Source of the DNA: Gardnerella massiliensis
GTDB taxonomy: Bacteria > Actinomycetota > Actinomycetes > Actinomycetales > Bifidobacteriaceae
Direction of reading: 5' to 3'
Assembly: GCF_003408845.1 (NCBI RefSeq)
Contig: NZ_LRTV01000010.1
Coordinates: 1-64,000 of the forward strand
Length of the DNA: 64,000 nt
Both the position numbers and the translations under genes were made by a program. Below, one piece after another: positions 62,410 through 64,000 of this stretch. A model generated the notes under the pieces. It saw only the letters and a list, made by a program, of their open reading frames with translations, was not told where the DNA came from and did no database searches. Each line of letters begins with the position of its first letter. The first letter of the stretch is position 1.

Positions 62410-64000
62410 ATGGTTAGAAGCAAACATGGTAACTCTCAGGAGCATATTACAAAGCATATTTTTGTCACTGGTGGCGTAGTTTCGTCCCTAGGAAAAGGCC
62501 TTACAGCATCTTCGTTAGGCCGACTTTTACGCAGTCGCGGACTGCACGTATTGCAGCAAAAACTCGATCCTTATATCAACGTAGATCCGGGAACTATGAA
62601 TCCGTTCCAGCACGGTGAAGTCTACGTTACAGAAGATGGTGCAGAAACAGATCTCGACATTGGTCATTACGAGCGATTCCTCGATGTTTTCTTAAGTCAG
62701 AAAGCAAATGTTACAACTGGTCAGATTTATCAGTCGGTGCTTCGTAAGGAGCGCGCTGGCGAGTATTTGGGTCAGTGTGTGCAGGTTATTCCGCATATTA
62801 CCGGCGAAATTAAGTCGCGTATGCGCGCGCAGGCTTCCGACGATGTTGACGTTATTATTACGGAAATTGGCGGCACTGTTGGCGATATTGAATCCCAGCC
62901 GTTCCTTGAGGCGGCTCGCGAAGTTCGTCGCGATTTGGGTCCTGAAAACTGCATGTTTGTGCACGTTTCTTTGGTGCCTTATATCGCAGCAGCTCACGAA
63001 TTGAAAACTAAGCCAACTCAGCATTCCGTAATGATGCTTCGTCAGCTTGGTATTTCTCCAGACGCGCTCGTTTTGCGTTCGGATCGTCCGCTTAACCAGA
63101 GCATTAAAGACAAGATTTCGCTTATGTGCGATGTTGATGCTGAAGGTGTGGTGAACTGCGTTGACGCCCCAAGCATTTACGATGTGCCGAAGATTTTGTT
63201 CAATGAAGGTTTGGACGCTTACGTTGTGCGCGAGCTTGAGCTTCCGTTCCACGATGTTGATTGGGACGAGTGGGAAGATTTGCTTGAGCGCGTGCATCAT
63301 CCAAAGCATGAGCTGAATATTGCGATCGTTGGTAAGTATATTGATTTGCCAGATGCGTACCTTTCCGTTACCGAGGCTATTAAGGCTGGCGGTTTTGCTA
63401 ACTGGGCTAAGGTGAACGTGCGCTGGGTTGCTGCCGACAGGTGCGAAACGCAAGAAGGTGCGGCCGCGGCTCTCGACCAAATGGACGGCATGGTTATTCC
63501 AGGCGGCTTTGGTATTCGCGGTATTGAAGGTAAGATTGGCGCTTTGCGTTATGCTCGCGAGCACGGTTTGCCAACGCTTGGTCTTTGCCTTGGCTTGCAG
63601 TCTATGGTTATTGAGTACGCTCGTCACGTGCTTGGGCTTGAGGATGCTAATTCCACAGAGTTCGAGAAGGATTGTGGCGATCCAGTAATCGCAACTATGG
63701 AGGAGCAGAAGGATATTGTGGCCGGTAAGGGAGATATGGGTCACACAATGCGACTTGGCTCTTACCCTGCAACGCTTGAGGAAGGCTCTATTGTTGCTGA
63801 GCTTTATGGCTCTACGCATGTTACTGAGCGTCACCGTCACCGTTACGAGGTGAACGTGGCTTATAAGGATCGTTTGCGTGAAGCCGGCTTGCGTATTAGC
63901 GGCCAAAGCCCGGATGGTAATTTGACTGAGTTTGTGGAACTTCCAAAGGATATTCACCCATTCTATGTGGCAACTCAGGCTCATCCAGAGTTTAAGTCTC
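62410..64000 (+). CDS. pyrG: CTP synthase (3' end beyond window)
   Basis: Makes CTP from UTP and glutamine. Open from ATG 62410 to the window edge, 530 codons, so probably only about 20-30 residues are missing. The synthetase domain begins [21 protein letters not shown], with [13 protein letters not shown] near 152. The glutaminase domain has [11 protein letters not shown], the nucleophile in [10 protein letters not shown] near 395, and ends at the window edge within QAHPEFKS, close to the catalytic His-Glu. It has an N-terminal extension of about 10 residues. Confidence 0.96.
   Translation, partial: MVRSKHGNSQEHITKHIFVTGGVVSSLGKGLTASSLGRLLRSRGLHVLQQKLDPYINVDPGTMNPFQHGEVYVTEDGAETDLDIGHYERFLDVFLSQKANVTTGQIYQSVLRKERAGEYLGQCVQVIPHITGEIKSRMRAQASDDVDVIITEIGGTVGDIESQPFLEAAREVRRDLGPENCMFVHVSLVPYIAAAHELKTKPTQHSVMMLRQLGISPDALVLRSDRPLNQSIKDKISLMCDVDAEGVVNCVDAPSIYDVPKILFNEGLDAYVVRELELPFHDVDWDEWEDLLERVHHPKHELNIAIVGKYIDLPDAYLSVTEAIKAGGFANWAKVNVRWVAADRCETQEGAAAALDQMDGMVIPGGFGIRGIEGKIGALRYAREHGLPTLGLCLGLQSMVIEYARHVLGLEDANSTEFEKDCGDPVIATMEEQKDIVAGKGDMGHTMRLGSYPATLEEGSIVAELYGSTHVTERHRHRYEVNVAYKDRLREAGLRISGQSPDGNLTEFVELPKDIHPFYVATQAHPEFKS

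Noticed and set aside
62692-63984. 430-codon open frame antisense to pyrG
   Set aside because: Shadow of pyrG; no start signal and no domain.

Overview
The window looks like a chromosomal segment of a low-GC member of the Bifidobacteriaceae, most likely Gardnerella (Bifidobacterium vaginale). The grounds are actinobacterial gene orders (rpsD-DUF948-DUF6167-alaS-ruvX-mltG-aroC-aroK/aroB-aroQ-pyrG; ftsH followed by a folB/folK-like gene and DUF3180), an aroK-aroB fusion, an upper mevalonate pathway, and AT-rich intergenic DNA full of short tandem repeats. I saw no prophage, insertion sequence, rRNA operon or CRISPR array. The species assignment is inference; no database was searched.

Layout. 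0-4 kb: rnc and an ABC-2 type transporter. 4-12 kb: dacB, tilS, hpt and ftsH, then a decayed folate gene and a DUF3180 protein. 12-19 kb: two ABC-F proteins (EttA and an Uup-like protein), a FemAB-type transferase, rph and rdgB. 19-22.5 kb: tRNA-Leu and tRNA-Thr, a tandem-repeat block, pgi, a dispersed 52-bp repeat array, and a tiny gene with a consensus promoter and consensus ribosome-binding site. 22.5-26 kb: a NitT/TauT-like transporter. 26-32 kb: rplS, lepB, rnhB, a LacI-type regulator and a decayed ABC exporter. 32-38 kb: a secreted HNH nuclease behind a ten-G tract, an MFS pump, an RpfB-like wall hydrolase, thioredoxin, serS and tRNA-Ser. 38-43 kb: a repeat mosaic, then mvaS, mvaA and an acetoacetyl-CoA thiolase on the minus strand. 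43-50 kb: xpt, a PcrA/UvrD helicase with repetitive tails, and a DUF4418-FtsX-ATPase operon. 50-64 kb: rpsD, a phosphatase, the alaS-ruvX-mltG block, a prepilin peptidase, the aro genes and pyrG (cut by the window end).

How genes work together. Thiolase, HMG-CoA synthase and HMG-CoA reductase make mevalonate for isoprenoids. aroC, aroK-aroB and aroQ cover five chorismate-pathway activities or domains, with shikimate dehydrogenase absent from the block. dacB, the FemAB protein, mltG and the Rpf-like protein act on the cell wall. hpt and xpt salvage purines, and pyrG makes CTP.

The most unusual content is non-coding. (1) A dispersed minisatellite with 52/55-bp period occurs at four loci, each time 3' of a gene in the same orientation. 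(2) A palindromic element occurs in three copies whose stems differ by compensatory changes. (3) A long-hairpin element occurs in two copies that share a 38-bp leader (35 identical) but have different stems that still pair, each directly after a stop codon. (4) Regularly phased short palindromes lie upstream of ftsH and pyrG. In addition, a G10 tract sits at the ribosome-binding site of the HNH nuclease gene, suggesting phase variation.
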